64,000 nucleotides of DNA from Lysobacter sp. M2-1. GTDB lineage: Bacteria > Pseudomonadota > Gammaproteobacteria > Xanthomonadales > Xanthomonadaceae. Below, piece after piece: positions 51,933-61,321 of the stretch; the stretch's first letter is position 1; every line of letters begins with the position of its first letter. Where the stretch lies: positions 496,001-560,000 of the forward strand of contig NZ_JAKPBU010000001.1 in the NCBI RefSeq assembly GCF_022662495.1. Direction: 5' to 3'. The notes under the pieces are model-generated. The model had not been told where the DNA came from. It saw nothing but the letters and a program-made list of their open reading frames with translations, and made no database searches. The position numbers were made by a program, and so were the translations under genes.

Positions 51933-51974
51933 CAGATCGGGCCGCACAGATCGGGCCGCGAAGATCCGGCCGCG
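51933..51974. repeat. Three tandem 14-bp repeats
   Basis: CAGATCGGGCCGCA, CAGATCGGGCCGCG and AAGATCCGGCCGCG follow one another directly after the DUF2061 stop. The first two differ at one base and the third at two from the second. Confidence 0.8.
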
Positions 51975-52051
51975 GAACCTTTGCCGAATCGCCCGGTCAA
52001 TCCTTACCGAGGCCTGCGGCCGCTTCCTCGTCGATCTCCCCGCAGGTCCAC

Positions 52052-52085
52052 CGAAGCCCCGGTTACCGCCGGGGCTTCGCCTTTT
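52052..52085. terminator. Bidirectional terminator between DUF2061 and amidase genes
   Basis: A perfect 11-bp stem (CGAAGCCCCGG / CCGGGGCTTCG) with a TTACCG loop, followed by CCTTTTC, in the convergent spacer. Confidence 0.85.
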
Positions 52086-52099
52086 CAGGCCTTCTCGCG

Positions 52100-53995
52100 T
52101 CAATTGCGCAGCTGCACGTCGTCCACATAAAGGTTGACCGGGTAACTGGTCTGCGCCCGATAGAACCAGATCGCATCGAGCTTCACCGAACTGGCGGTGA
52201 TTGCGCCGTTGCTGCCGCCCGCCCAGGCGATCCACTGGGCCGCGTCCGACAGGCTCCATTCCACGTATGCCCAGCTGTTGGCCGGAATCGCACGGCTGGT
52301 CGAGCGTTCGGTGCCGTCGCTGTCGTCGATGCCGACCGCCACGCTCATCCCGGTGCCACCCGAATACACCCAGAAGCCGATGCGGCCGCTGCGCGCCAGC
52401 GCGACGTTGCTGCCGGGGTTGCCGCTGCCCGAGAGCAGACGCACGGCCCAGTCGCCAGAACTCGACGCGTTGTCGACCAGGCGCACATTGAGCGAACACG
52501 TACCGCCGTGCGCGAGGCTGCAGTTGCGCGCGATGCTGGAACTGGTCGCGATGCCGGTGGTGCTGCCCGAATAGGTCGGACTGGTGACGAAATGACCGAC
52601 GCTGCTCTCGAAGGTATCCAGCAGCGTGATTCCCCCGGCCGCCGGATTGATCAGGCTGTAGTAGCGCGACCAGTTCCAGTTGATGCCCGGGTCGGTATGG
52701 GTATTGTCGGTCAAGTGCTGGTGGCCCTTGATGTGCACGCTGGCACCCAGCTTCGGCCCGTCGTACGACGTCGCGGCTCCCTGGTAGGCGTTGGCGCAGG
52801 TCACGCCCGCGTACTTCGGGCAAATCGCGCGCACCAGCGCCGCGGACGCGTTGTACATCGCGGTGGTGTACCAGCTGGCGTTGTTGACGTAGCCCTCGTG
52901 CTCGATTCCGATCGAATACGGATTATGCGAGCGCGCGTGCCAGGCCTTCTGGCTTTCGCGCACCATCTGCGTCACCTGCCCATCGGAGCTGCGGATCAGG
53001 TAATGCGCGCTGACCTGGCTGTCGGGGTTCTGGAACCACGCGATCGAGCCGGCATAGCTGCCCTGCATGGTATGCACCACCACTTCGCGCACCGAGTCCC
53101 CGCGCGCGGAGTAATTGGGCGATGGCACCCACAACGCCGGGCCATAGTCGGTGCTGGCGATCCCCACTATGCCATCGGCGGACTGCAGGGGCGGTTGCGC
53201 GCGCAGCTGCTCGCTGATCGGGTCGATGGCGATGCCGGCGGCCTCGACCGTATCGCGCTGGATGTCGAGCCTGACCATCGGTGCATGGAGCTTCACCAGC
53301 ATGTCGACCGGAAACGCGCGCTCCCATTCGACCGCCCGTTCCGGCACGCGGATGCCGTTGTCGTCGACCCCGCGATCCAGCGCCAGCAGCACGTCGAAGG
53401 CGAAGCTGGCGCGCGCGTAGTCGCCCACCGCGCCGGTGGCCGAAAATCCGGCGTAGCGCTGCAGCGCCAGCGCCTGGGCTTCGATGTCCGGCTCGGGACC
53501 GGCTGCGCGCAGCGCGCGCTCGAGCAGGGCCGCAGCGGCCAGGATGTTGAAGCCGGGATTGCGTTTGATCTTTTCCGCATCCACGCCGAGCAACGCCGCC
53601 GCCTCTGCGATCTGGTCGGCGAAGCCCTCGCCCTGGTACAGGCCCATCACGCCGTAACCGCGGGGCATGTGGCCGTTGCCGGTTCCGTCGCGGCCGGAAC
53701 GCAGGTTGTGCCAGCGGCTCTGGGTGTAGGCGATGGCTTCCAGCATCCCGGCCGGGATGCGCGGGTAGCGCGCGTAGGCAGCGCGGAACAGGGCCGGATA
53801 GTAGGTGCGTTCGCGCCGCAGCAGCTGCTGATGCGCACGCAGCCGCTGCGCGAACTCGCCCGCTTCGCCCGCGGCGGCGAGCGCCCTGGACTGCTCCGGC
53901 GTCGTAAACGCCGGCTGCCTAGCGTTGGCGGCCGCACCGCCGATGCCTGCGATGCAGGCGAACGCAAAGATCCACCGCACATGACGGTCGCGCAT
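52100..53995 (-). CDS. Secreted N-acetylmuramoyl-L-alanine amidase with N-terminal lysozyme-like and C-terminal jelly-roll domains
   Basis: A 631-residue exported protein with a signal peptide to about residue 25. Residues 65-170 look like a lysozyme/transglycosylase-type domain (PAGMLEAIAYTQSRW, GYGVMGLYQGEGF), but Gln stands where ESRW-type relatives have the catalytic Glu. Residues 300-450 are an amidase-2 (PGRP-like) domain with zinc and catalytic residues in VVVHTMQGS, HYLI, GIEHEGY and HQHLTDNTHTDPG. The C-terminal 170 residues (LLDTFESSVGHF to YVDDVQLRN) resemble a carbohydrate-binding jelly-roll. It probably cleaves peptidoglycan, either its own or that of other bacteria. Confidence 0.87.
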   Translation of the reverse strand: MRDRHVRWIFAFACIAGIGGAAANARQPAFTTPEQSRALAAAGEAGEFAQRLRAHQQLLRRERTYYPALFRAAYARYPRIPAGMLEAIAYTQSRWHNLRSGRDGTGNGHMPRGYGVMGLYQGEGFADQIAEAAALLGVDAEKIKRNPGFNILAAAALLERALRAAGPEPDIEAQALALQRYAGFSATGAVGDYARASFAFDVLLALDRGVDDNGIRVPERAVEWERAFPVDMLVKLHAPMVRLDIQRDTVEAAGIAIDPISEQLRAQPPLQSADGIVGIASTDYGPALWVPSPNYSARGDSVREVVVHTMQGSYAGSIAWFQNPDSQVSAHYLIRSSDGQVTQMVRESQKAWHARSHNPYSIGIEHEGYVNNASWYTTAMYNASAALVRAICPKYAGVTCANAYQGAATSYDGPKLGASVHIKGHQHLTDNTHTDPGINWNWSRYYSLINPAAGGITLLDTFESSVGHFVTSPTYSGSTTGIATSSSIARNCSLAHGGTCSLNVRLVDNASSSGDWAVRLLSGSGNPGSNVALARSGRIGFWVYSGGTGMSVAVGIDDSDGTERSTSRAIPANSWAYVEWSLSDAAQWIAWAGGSNGAITASSVKLDAIWFYRAQTSYPVNLYVDDVQLRN

Positions 53996-54126
53996 GTCGA
54001 GCTCTCTCCCTGATGACGTCGGCGTCCCCTGCAGGGCAGGAATACGTCACGCGCGCATGGCGCGCCATCTAGGGAGGACCCTAGCGCAGGTTCAAGAGCA
54101 TTCGATGCGGCCGAACGCCCGCAGGT
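53996..54126. other. Amidase upstream region
   Basis: 131 bases between the amidase start and the lpdA stop. It contains one small perfect dyad, CTAGGG-AGGA-CCCTAG (54069-54084), of unknown meaning. Confidence 0.4.
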
Positions 54127-55929
54127 TCAGCCCTTCTTCTTCGGGATGTACAGATCGGTGACCGTCCCGTCGTAGACCTCGGCCGCCATCCCGACCGATT
54201 CACTCAGTGTCGGATGCGGATGGATGGTGTGGCCGATGTCCAGCGCCTCGCTGCCCATCTCGATCGCGAGCGCGATCTCGGCGATCATCTCGCCGGCGTG
54301 CACGCCGACGATCGCGCCCCCGATGATCCGGTGCGTGGCCTCGTCGAAGACCAGCTTGGTGAAGCCCTCGGCGCGGCCGATGCCGGTCGCGCGCGCGCTG
54401 GCCGCCCACGGGAACTTGCCGACGCCGATCTTCAGCCCCTTTGCCTTGGCTTCGGTCTCGGTCACGCCGACCCAGGCGATCTCCGGATCGGTGTAAGCGA
54501 CCGAAGGAATTACGCGCGCCACCCATTCCTTCTTCTCGCCTGCAGCGACTTCGGCCGCCAGCTTGCCCTCATGCGTGGCCTTGTGCGCCAGCATCGGCTG
54601 GCCGACGATGTCACCGATCGCGAAAATATGCGGCACATTCGTGCGCATCTGCGCGTCGACCGCGATGAAACCGCGCTCGCCCACGCGCACGCCGGCCTTG
54701 CCGGCGTCGATCTTGTTGCCGTTCGGCGTGCGCCCGACCGCGACCAGCACGCGATCGTAAAGCTTGTTGTCGGGAATGCTGTCGCCGTCGAAGCTCACCG
54801 CGATACCGTTCTTCTGGGCCTTGGCCTCGACCACCCTGGTCTTCAGATGCACCGCCACGCCCTGCTTCTTCAGCCGGTCGGCCAGCGGCTTGACCAGGTC
54901 CTTGTCGGCGCCAGGCATCAGCTGGTCCATGAACTCGACCACGGTGATCTGCGCGCCGAGCGCGCGGTAGACCGTCGCCATCTCCAGGCCGATGATGCCG
55001 CCGCCGACGACCAGCAGCTTCTTCGGCACCTCGGCCAGTTCCAGCGCGTCGGTCGAATCCATGATCCGCGGATCGTCCCAGGGGAAACCCGGCAGCTTCA
55101 GCGCCTGCGAGCCAGCGGCGATGATGCATTGCCCGAAACGCAGCAGCTGGGTCGCGCCGCCATCGCCGGCGATTTCCAGTTCGTTGGCGGACACGAACCT
55201 GGCCGTGCCGGCGACCACGCGCACCTTGCGCTGCTTGGCCATGCCGGCCAGGCCCTTGTTGAACTGGCCGACGACCTTGTTCTTGTAGTCGCGCAGCTTG
55301 TCGATCGAGATCTTCGGCGTGCCGAACTCCACTCCGTATTCGGTCGCGTGCGCAGCCTCGTCGATGACCGCCGCGGCGTGCAGCAACGCCTTGGACGGAA
55401 TGCAGCCCACGTTGAGGCAGACGCCGCCGAGGACCGGGTAGCGCTCGACCAGCACCGTATCCAGTCCGAGATCTGCGGCGCGGAATGCGGCCGTGTAACC
55501 ACCGGGCCCGGCCCCCAGCACGACGATGGCGCATTCGATATCGGGCTTGCGCCCGCTGCCCGCTGCGGCCTGCGGCGCCGGTTCGGCCGGCTTGGCGAGC
55601 GAAGGCGCGATCGGCGGCGATACCGGCTCTTCCGCTGCGGCCCTGACTGGAGCCGGAGCGGGCTCATTCTTGATGGGCGAAGCCGCGTCCTGCGCTTCCA
55701 GGACCGCGACCACCGCGCCCTCCGAGAGCGTGTCGCCCAGCTTGACCCTGAGTTCCTTCACCGTGCCGGCCACGGTGGAAGGCACCTCCATCGTCGCCTT
55801 GTCCGATTCCAGGGTGATCAGGCCCTGGTCCCTGGTGACCGTATCGCCGACCGCGACCAGCACCTCGATCACCGGTACGTCGCTGTAGCCGCCGATGTCG
55901 GGCACCTTGATCTCGATGAGGTTGGCCAT
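54127..55929 (-). CDS. lpdA: Dihydrolipoyl dehydrogenase (E3) with N-terminal lipoyl domain
   Basis: The E3 component of the pyruvate dehydrogenase complex. The 600-residue protein has an N-terminal lipoyl domain (1-80; lipoylated Lys44 in ESDKATMEVP), a Pro/Ala-rich linker, and then the flavoprotein disulfide reductase: GAGPGGYTAAFRAADLG (FAD), the redox pair in GGVCLNVGCIPSKALLH, GGGIIGLEMATVYRALG (NAD) and the C-terminal HTIHPHPTLSE with the active-site His-Glu. It follows the MscS-like gene by 34 bases as the last gene of the aceF operon. Confidence 0.96.
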   Translation of the reverse strand: MANLIEIKVPDIGGYSDVPVIEVLVAVGDTVTRDQGLITLESDKATMEVPSTVAGTVKELRVKLGDTLSEGAVVAVLEAQDAASPIKNEPAPAPVRAAAEEPVSPPIAPSLAKPAEPAPQAAAGSGRKPDIECAIVVLGAGPGGYTAAFRAADLGLDTVLVERYPVLGGVCLNVGCIPSKALLHAAAVIDEAAHATEYGVEFGTPKISIDKLRDYKNKVVGQFNKGLAGMAKQRKVRVVAGTARFVSANELEIAGDGGATQLLRFGQCIIAAGSQALKLPGFPWDDPRIMDSTDALELAEVPKKLLVVGGGIIGLEMATVYRALGAQITVVEFMDQLMPGADKDLVKPLADRLKKQGVAVHLKTRVVEAKAQKNGIAVSFDGDSIPDNKLYDRVLVAVGRTPNGNKIDAGKAGVRVGERGFIAVDAQMRTNVPHIFAIGDIVGQPMLAHKATHEGKLAAEVAAGEKKEWVARVIPSVAYTDPEIAWVGVTETEAKAKGLKIGVGKFPWAASARATGIGRAEGFTKLVFDEATHRIIGGAIVGVHAGEMIAEIALAIEMGSEALDIGHTIHPHPTLSESVGMAAEVYDGTVTDLYIPKKKG

Positions 55930-55963
55930 GCTTGGAATCTCCGATCGGTAATGGGGCCGCGCG

Positions 55964-57106
55964 TCAGCGCGATGCCGGATCCTGTTGACGCGAGGCGGCT
56001 TCCGCGCGCGCAGCCTCTTCCTCGATGACGCGTTGGGTGTCCGCCTGGGCATCGTTGCGCGCCAGCGCGGCGCGCTCTCCGGGCGCCAGGACCGTCGCGG
56101 CATCGGTTGCCGCAGCCGTGGTCGACGGCGCCTCTCCGCGCAGCGCGGCGATCGCTTCGGCGCCGCTGAGCCCGAACGCGCTGCGCAGGTTGAGGTCGCG
56201 CTGCGGGAACGGAATCTCGATGCCATGCGCCTTCAGCGCGGTATCCAGTTCCCACAGGTAGGCCGCCGTGATCGCGGCATTGCGGCGCGCGGCTTCCTCG
56301 GTCAACCAGACCGCGAGGATGAACTCCACCGCGCTGTCGCCGAAGTTCACCAGCCAGACCTGCGGCCGTTTCTCGCCCTCGGTGGCCAGGGTGAAAGGCA
56401 CGCGCGCCGCGGCTTCCAGCGCCGCCTTCTTCACCAGTTCCTTGTCCACCCCGTAGGCCACGGCGAAGGGCACGCGCACGCGCCGGTTGACCGAAGCGTG
56501 GGTCCAGTTCACCACCCGCTTGGTGACGAACTCCGAGTTCGGCACCAGCACGTCGATGTTGTCGTTGGTGGTGATGCGCGTGGCCCGGATGTTGATCGCA
56601 CGCACGTTGCCGCGGATATCGCCTTCCAGCTCGACGAAATCGCCGACCTTGAGCGAGCGGTCGAACAGCAGGATCAGCCCGGAGATGAAGTTGCTGAAGA
56701 TCGCCTGCAGGCCGAAACCCAGGCCCACGCCGATGGCCCCGGCGAACACCGTGAACTTGCCCAGCGGAACGCCGGCCAGGTCGAACGCCAGCAGGATGCC
56801 GACGACCAGCAGCAGGTAATGAAGCAGGCGCGAGACCGTGTACAGCGCGGCCTGATTTGCGTTGGCATAGCGCTCGCCGTAACGGCGCAATGCGCGTCGC
56901 AGCAGCGCCGACAGCGCCATGGCCGCGAGGATCGCCAGCACGGCCGTGATCATGCCGCCGATGGTCACCTCGATCCCGAACGCCTGCAGCGGCTGGAACT
57001 GCAGCAGTTCCTGGATGTCGCCCCAGCCACGCCGGGCCACGCCGCTGGCGGCGTCGCGCAGCCGGTCGCCTGTCTGCTCGAGGTTGCGGTCGTTCGCAGG
57101 CTGCAT
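55964..57106 (-). CDS. MscS-family mechanosensitive channel within the PDH operon
   Basis: A 380-residue channel-like protein. An extended N-terminus (about 1-45), three membrane helices and the pore helix FTVFAGAIGVGLGFGLQAIFSNFISG lead into the beta domain (DRSLKVGDFVELEGDIRGNVRAINIRAT) and VPNSEFVTKRVVNW, all MscS hallmarks. A 90-residue Ala/Glu-rich C-terminal tail extends beyond the usual length. ATG 57106 is taken; a GTG directly before it is possible. It sits between aceF (31-base gap) and lpdA (34-base gap), so it is probably cotranscribed with both. Confidence 0.93.
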   Translation of the reverse strand: MQPANDRNLEQTGDRLRDAASGVARRGWGDIQELLQFQPLQAFGIEVTIGGMITAVLAILAAMALSALLRRALRRYGERYANANQAALYTVSRLLHYLLLVVGILLAFDLAGVPLGKFTVFAGAIGVGLGFGLQAIFSNFISGLILLFDRSLKVGDFVELEGDIRGNVRAINIRATRITTNDNIDVLVPNSEFVTKRVVNWTHASVNRRVRVPFAVAYGVDKELVKKAALEAAARVPFTLATEGEKRPQVWLVNFGDSAVEFILAVWLTEEAARRNAAITAAYLWELDTALKAHGIEIPFPQRDLNLRSAFGLSGAEAIAALRGEAPSTTAAATDAATVLAPGERAALARNDAQADTQRVIEEEAARAEAASRQQDPASR

Positions 57107-57137
57107 CACGGGCGGCGGCGGGCCGACTGCATGGCGG

Positions 57138-58889
57138 CTACAGCAGTACCCGTCGCATGTCGCCGAGCAACTGCGCCAGGTACGCGGTGAAGCGCGCGGC
57201 GGCGGCGCCGTCGATCACCCGATGGTCGTAGCTGAGCGAGAGCGGCAGCACCAGGCGAGGCTGGAAGGCCTTGCCGTCCCAGACCGGCTTCATCGCCGAT
57301 TTCGACACGCCCAGGATCGCGACTTCCGGCGCGTTGACGATCGGCGTGAACGCGGTCCCGCCGATGCCGCCGAGCGAGCTGATCGAGAAGCAGCCGCCGG
57401 ACATTTCGGCCGGGCCGAGCTTGCCCTCGCGCGCTTTTTTCGCCAGTTCGCCGGTTTCCTGCGCGATCTGGTTGACGCCCTTGCGGTCGCAGTCGCGCAC
57501 CACCGGCACCACCAGGCCATTGGGCGTGTCGGCGGCGAAACCGATGTGGAAATACTTCTTGAGGGTGAGGTTCTCGCCGGCGGCGTCGAGCGAGGCGTTG
57601 AAATCCGGGAACTTCTGCAGCGCCGCGGCGCTGGCCTTCATCAGGAAGGCGAGCATGGTCAGCTTGATGCCGGCCTTCTCGTTTTCCTTGTTCAACTGCA
57701 CCCGCAGGCCTTCCAGCTCGGTGATGTCGGCATCGTCGTGCTGGGTAACGTGCGGGATCATCGCCCAGTTGCGGGCGAGGTTGGCGCCGGAGATCTTCTT
57801 GATCCGGGCGAGCGGCTTGACCTCGATCTCGCCGAACTTGGCGAAGTCGACCTTGGGCCAGGGCAGCAGGTTGAGGCCGCCGCCAGTCGCGACGGTCGCG
57901 GTCGCCGCAACGGCCCCGCCTCCGGCCAGTGCGCCCTTCACGAACTGCTGGACATCCTCCCGGGTGATCCGGCCAGCGCGCGCGGAGCCCCGCACCTGAC
58001 CCAGGTCCACGCCGAGTTCACGCGCGAACAGTCGCACGGCCGGGCTGGCGTAGGGCACCTTGTCAGGCAGCAACGCGTCGGCTTCGAAGCGGACCGGCGG
58101 CAGCCCGGCGCCCATGGGCGCCACGGCGGCGTCGGCTTTGTCGATCGAGGCCCTGGCGATGTTGTCGGGCTGGCTGGCGACCTGGACCGGTTCGACCCGG
58201 GCGCCGGTTTCCGCGCTGGGCGTCGGTGTGGCGCCTGCTTCGGGCTCGGCGCGCGGCGCATCAGAAGAAGCACTGGCGGCGCTTTCGATCAGTGCGACCA
58301 CGCTGCCTTCCGATAGGGTGTCGCCAACCTTGACCTTGAGCTCCTTCACCACGCCCGCGACCGAGGAGGGCACCTCGAGCGTGGCCTTGTCCGACTCCAG
58401 GGTGACCAGGCCCTGGTCCTTGGCGACCGTATCGCCCACCTGGACCAGCACCTCGATCACCGGCACGTCGGTGTAATCGCCGATATCGGGAACCCGGGTT
58501 TCCTGGACACCGCCCGTTGAGGTCGTGGGCGCGGGTTGGGAGGCCGCTGGCGGCGCCGGCTTTACGGCTTCCGGCGCCGCGGGTTTGGACGTCTGTGCTG
58601 CCGCCTTCGGAGCCTCGGCGGCAGGTCCGGCCCCTTCCGATCCGGCCCCGGCTGCTTCGATCAGGGCGACGACGCTGCCCTCCGACAGGCTGTCGCCGAC
58701 CTTCACCTTCAGCTCGCGGACCACCCCGGCGACCGTCGAGGGCACTTCCATGGTGGCCTTGTCCGACTCCAGGGTGACCAGACCCTGGTCCTTGGCCACG
58801 GTGTCCCCGACCTGGACCAGCACTTCGATCACCGGTACGTCGTCGTAGTCACCGATATCCGGGACGCGCGCTTCCTTCAACTCGGCCAT
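57138..58889 (-). CDS. aceF: Dihydrolipoyllysine acetyltransferase (E2 of pyruvate dehydrogenase)
   Basis: The 583-residue E2 core. Two nearly identical lipoyl domains (1-80 and 127-205) carry lipoylated Lys44 and Lys168 in ESDKAT, separated by Ala/Pro linkers. A peripheral-subunit-binding domain (SPAVRLFARELGVDL, about 300-335) and the catalytic acetyltransferase domain with SLSYDHRVIDGAAAARF follow. The start is ATG 58889 (MAELKEARV). aceE is not in the window, so E1 is encoded elsewhere. Confidence 0.96.
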   Translation of the reverse strand: MAELKEARVPDIGDYDDVPVIEVLVQVGDTVAKDQGLVTLESDKATMEVPSTVAGVVRELKVKVGDSLSEGSVVALIEAAGAGSEGAGPAAEAPKAAAQTSKPAAPEAVKPAPPAASQPAPTTSTGGVQETRVPDIGDYTDVPVIEVLVQVGDTVAKDQGLVTLESDKATLEVPSSVAGVVKELKVKVGDTLSEGSVVALIESAASASSDAPRAEPEAGATPTPSAETGARVEPVQVASQPDNIARASIDKADAAVAPMGAGLPPVRFEADALLPDKVPYASPAVRLFARELGVDLGQVRGSARAGRITREDVQQFVKGALAGGGAVAATATVATGGGLNLLPWPKVDFAKFGEIEVKPLARIKKISGANLARNWAMIPHVTQHDDADITELEGLRVQLNKENEKAGIKLTMLAFLMKASAAALQKFPDFNASLDAAGENLTLKKYFHIGFAADTPNGLVVPVVRDCDRKGVNQIAQETGELAKKAREGKLGPAEMSGGCFSISSLGGIGGTAFTPIVNAPEVAILGVSKSAMKPVWDGKAFQPRLVLPLSLSYDHRVIDGAAAARFTAYLAQLLGDMRRVLL

Positions 58890-59000
58890 GCAGGGCTCCG
58901 GACGGGGCGGGATCGGTATTGTGGCCATAGAACCGTCCGCGCCACAAACGCGCGCCGGGGCTTTCCGATTTTTACCCGGAGTATTCTTGAGTGAGTCGTC

Positions 59001-59450
59001 TCAGCTGCCTTGCCAGGGCCGAACGACCAGCAGCATGCCCACCGCCACCAAGGCCATACCGACGATCTTGAGCGCGTCGGCCGGCTGGCGCGGATGCAAC
59101 ACGCCGAAGTGATCGAGCAGCAACGAGCCGGCCAGTTGCCCGAACACGACCAGGCAGATCAGCACCGCCGCGCCCAGCCGCGGCACCAGCACGGTAGCCG
59201 CGACCACGAACGCCGCGCCGATCAGGCCGCCGGTCCAGGCCCACCACGGCGCCATCGGCAAACCGGATCCGCCGGCGGCCGGCCGCCATGCCATCCACAG
59301 TGCCAGCAGTGCGCTGGTGCCGACCGCGAACGACGCAAGCGAAGCGAACAACGGCCCGAACGTGAGCTGGCCCAGGCGGGCGTTGAGCAGCGCCTGCAGC
59401 GGCAGCAGCGCGCCGACGCACACGGCAACGATCAGGGCGAACAGATGCAT
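59001..59450 (-). CDS. DMT-superfamily inner-membrane protein (DUF606/YdcZ type)
   Basis: A 149-residue protein with five hydrophobic helices and the DUF606 features LLPLQALLNARLGQ and FGQLAGSLLLDHFGVL. Half-size members of the drug/metabolite transporter superfamily often work as dimers. Substrate unknown. It is upstream of aceF on the same strand, with a 111-base gap that presumably holds the aceF promoter. Confidence 0.85.
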   Translation of the reverse strand: MHLFALIVAVCVGALLPLQALLNARLGQLTFGPLFASLASFAVGTSALLALWMAWRPAAGGSGLPMAPWWAWTGGLIGAAFVVAATVLVPRLGAAVLICLVVFGQLAGSLLLDHFGVLHPRQPADALKIVGMALVAVGMLLVVRPWQGS

Positions 59451-59732
59451 GCACGGCTCCGGCGATGGGTGGACAACAGCATCGTCCGCACCACCGGACA
59501 CATGCAAGCGCGGCTGCACCGCGACGGCTCCGCGCATCGGCAACAGAGTGTTCCAACACCCTCGCGTTATCACAAAGTTGCGGCACTTGCAGCGCGCATC
59601 GCGCAGCTGGCGGAAAGTTCAATTGCGATTCACGTCGCGCACAAAGCACGTTCAGGTGCAGCGCGTGACCATGCGCGCGCCTGCCAGATGCAGGCCACAG
59701 AAGAACACACATACAAGATAAGGAGTTCCCCC
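59451..59732. other. Divergent DUF606/OmpW-like intergenic region
   Basis: 282 bases, clearly less GC-rich in its second half. I see no gene, RNA or clear dyad. It ends with a perfect AAGGAG ribosome-binding site for the OmpW-like gene. Confidence 0.4.
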
Positions 59733-60383
59733 ATGTTGTCCTTGCGTACTGCTGCACTTGCCATTGCCATCGTTGCCGCCACGCCGGTGGCCTTCGCCCA
59801 GGATGCAGATACCACCGCATCGGGCAAGCGCGTTTCCATCGTCGGCGGCGTGTCGATGCTCGAACCCACCAAGAACGCCTGGTCCGGCGACGAGCAACGG
59901 ATCAAGGCCAACGGCGACGTCGCCCCGACCCTCGGCGTCACGTATCACATCAACGACAACATCGGCGTCGAAGCCTGGGGCGCGGTCGACAAGTACGGCC
60001 ATCGCCTGACCGGCAACGACGGCCAGGGCAAGCTGGGCAGCGTGAAGTCGCAGCCCTATGCCGTCAGCGGCCAGTATCAGTTCCGCGATGCGGATGCGAC
60101 CATCCGCCCGTTCGTCGGCCTGGGCTATTACGAGCAGAACTACAGCGAAGAGGAAGCCGAGGCCACGGGCTCGCTTGCCGGCCGCCGTATCGGCATCGAG
60201 ACCGCCAAGGGCGCGATGGCGACGCTCGGTGTGGACGCCAACATCAACGAACGCTGGTTCGCACGCGCCGACGCACGTTACCTGCATGGTGGCGGTGGCG
60301 ACGTGGAGATCGACGGCGAGAAGACCGCCGAGGCCGATTTCTCGCCGGTGATGGTCGGCGTGGGCGTCGGCATGAAGTTCTAA
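59733..60383 (+). CDS. OmpW-family-like outer-membrane beta-barrel protein
   Basis: A 216-residue protein with a signal peptide cleaved after AFA (residue 22). A small barrel of about eight alternating strands ends in VGVGVGMKF, with a terminal phenylalanine for BAM recognition. VTYHINDNIGVEAWGA and RPFVGLGYYEQNYSEE are OmpW-like strand/loop patterns. Expression should be efficient (AAGGAG, six bases before ATG), and a strong terminator follows. Function probably small hydrophobic solute passage, by family. Confidence 0.82.
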   Translation: MLSLRTAALAIAIVAATPVAFAQDADTTASGKRVSIVGGVSMLEPTKNAWSGDEQRIKANGDVAPTLGVTYHINDNIGVEAWGAVDKYGHRLTGNDGQGKLGSVKSQPYAVSGQYQFRDADATIRPFVGLGYYEQNYSEEEAEATGSLAGRRIGIETAKGAMATLGVDANINERWFARADARYLHGGGGDVEIDGEKTAEADFSPVMVGVGVGMKF

Positions 60384-60452
60384 GGAATGAAGTTCTGAGG
60401 AATGGTTCCAACGCCCGCATCGAAAAGCGGGTTCAAGAAGCTGCACGGATAC

Positions 60453-60486
60453 AGCGAAGCGGGCCAATGGCCCGCTTCGCTTTTTT
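60453..60486. terminator. Strong bidirectional terminator
   Basis: A 13-bp perfect stem (AGCGAAGCGGGCC / GGCCCGCTTCGCT) with an AAT loop, running into TTTTT. The stop codon of the convergent gene starts inside the T run. Confidence 0.93.
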
Positions 60487-61321
60487 AGTCGCCGACGATA
60501 CGCAGGCCGAAGTTCAGGCTCGCCGCCTGCACGTAGCGCGCGCTACCGCGCACGTTCAGCCGGATCACGGTATCGCGCCTGAAGAACTCGCTGGCCTGGC
60601 TCTCGGTCAGGCCGTAGTTCTGGATCAGGGCCCGCTTGCTGATGAAGCCGGCGATGCAGGTGGCGGTGTCGCGCTGGCGTTCGTTGAGCGTCATGCCCGG
60701 CGCAAGCGGGACTTCGAAGCGTTCCGAGGCGGTCATCCCGGTCGTCAGCCGGCCCGCGAATGGGGCCCCCGTGGTCGGATCGATCAGCCCCGGGTCCAGC
60801 AGTACCGCGTTCTCGAGGGTCAGGGTCGGGAAATAGCTGAACTGCGCCACCGCCGCGTCCGCACCGGGATTGGCGTACTGCAGTGTGAGCACCGGCGAGA
60901 ACCAGTGGCACAGCAGGGAATTGGCCGAGCGCGCCGGCAGCGTGATGCTGGCCAGATCGGTCAGGTCGAAATCGGTGAGCGCCGGCGTCGGAGACAGGAC
61001 CACGCACCGGGCGTCCGATGCGCTGCCCGGCACCGGGCAGGCCTCGGCCAGGTCCACGTCGCCCTGGGCCACGCCCAGCCAGCGCAGGCTGCGCCCGAAT
61101 GAATCGACATCGCCGACCTCTTCCACGGTGACTGCCGACGTCACCGGGCCACGCGCGGCCGGAGTGTGCAGCCGGCGCACCGACGAACCGGGCAGCAGAT
61201 CTGCAGACCCCGGTGGCTCGGCGACGGTTTGCGCCCTTGCCGCGGGTTGGCTGGCGTGAACGAGCGAGACAAGGGCGAACGACAGCAGCCACAAGCCAGC
61301 GGAACGGGAATGACCGGACAT
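60485..61321 (-). CDS. Hypothetical secreted protein
   Basis: A 278-residue protein with a signal peptide (about 1-30, ending AARAQT). The mature part is mostly beta-strand-like with four cysteines (ACPVP, ARCVV, LLCHW, ATCIAG), which could form two disulfides. No family is recognised. Its ending, SLNFGLRIVGD, lacks the terminal aromatic of outer-membrane barrels, so it is more likely periplasmic or extracellular. It stands alone between a terminator and a 326-base gap. Confidence 0.7.
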   Translation of the reverse strand: MSGHSRSAGLWLLSFALVSLVHASQPAARAQTVAEPPGSADLLPGSSVRRLHTPAARGPVTSAVTVEEVGDVDSFGRSLRWLGVAQGDVDLAEACPVPGSASDARCVVLSPTPALTDFDLTDLASITLPARSANSLLCHWFSPVLTLQYANPGADAAVAQFSYFPTLTLENAVLLDPGLIDPTTGAPFAGRLTTGMTASERFEVPLAPGMTLNERQRDTATCIAGFISKRALIQNYGLTESQASEFFRRDTVIRLNVRGSARYVQAASLNFGLRIVGD

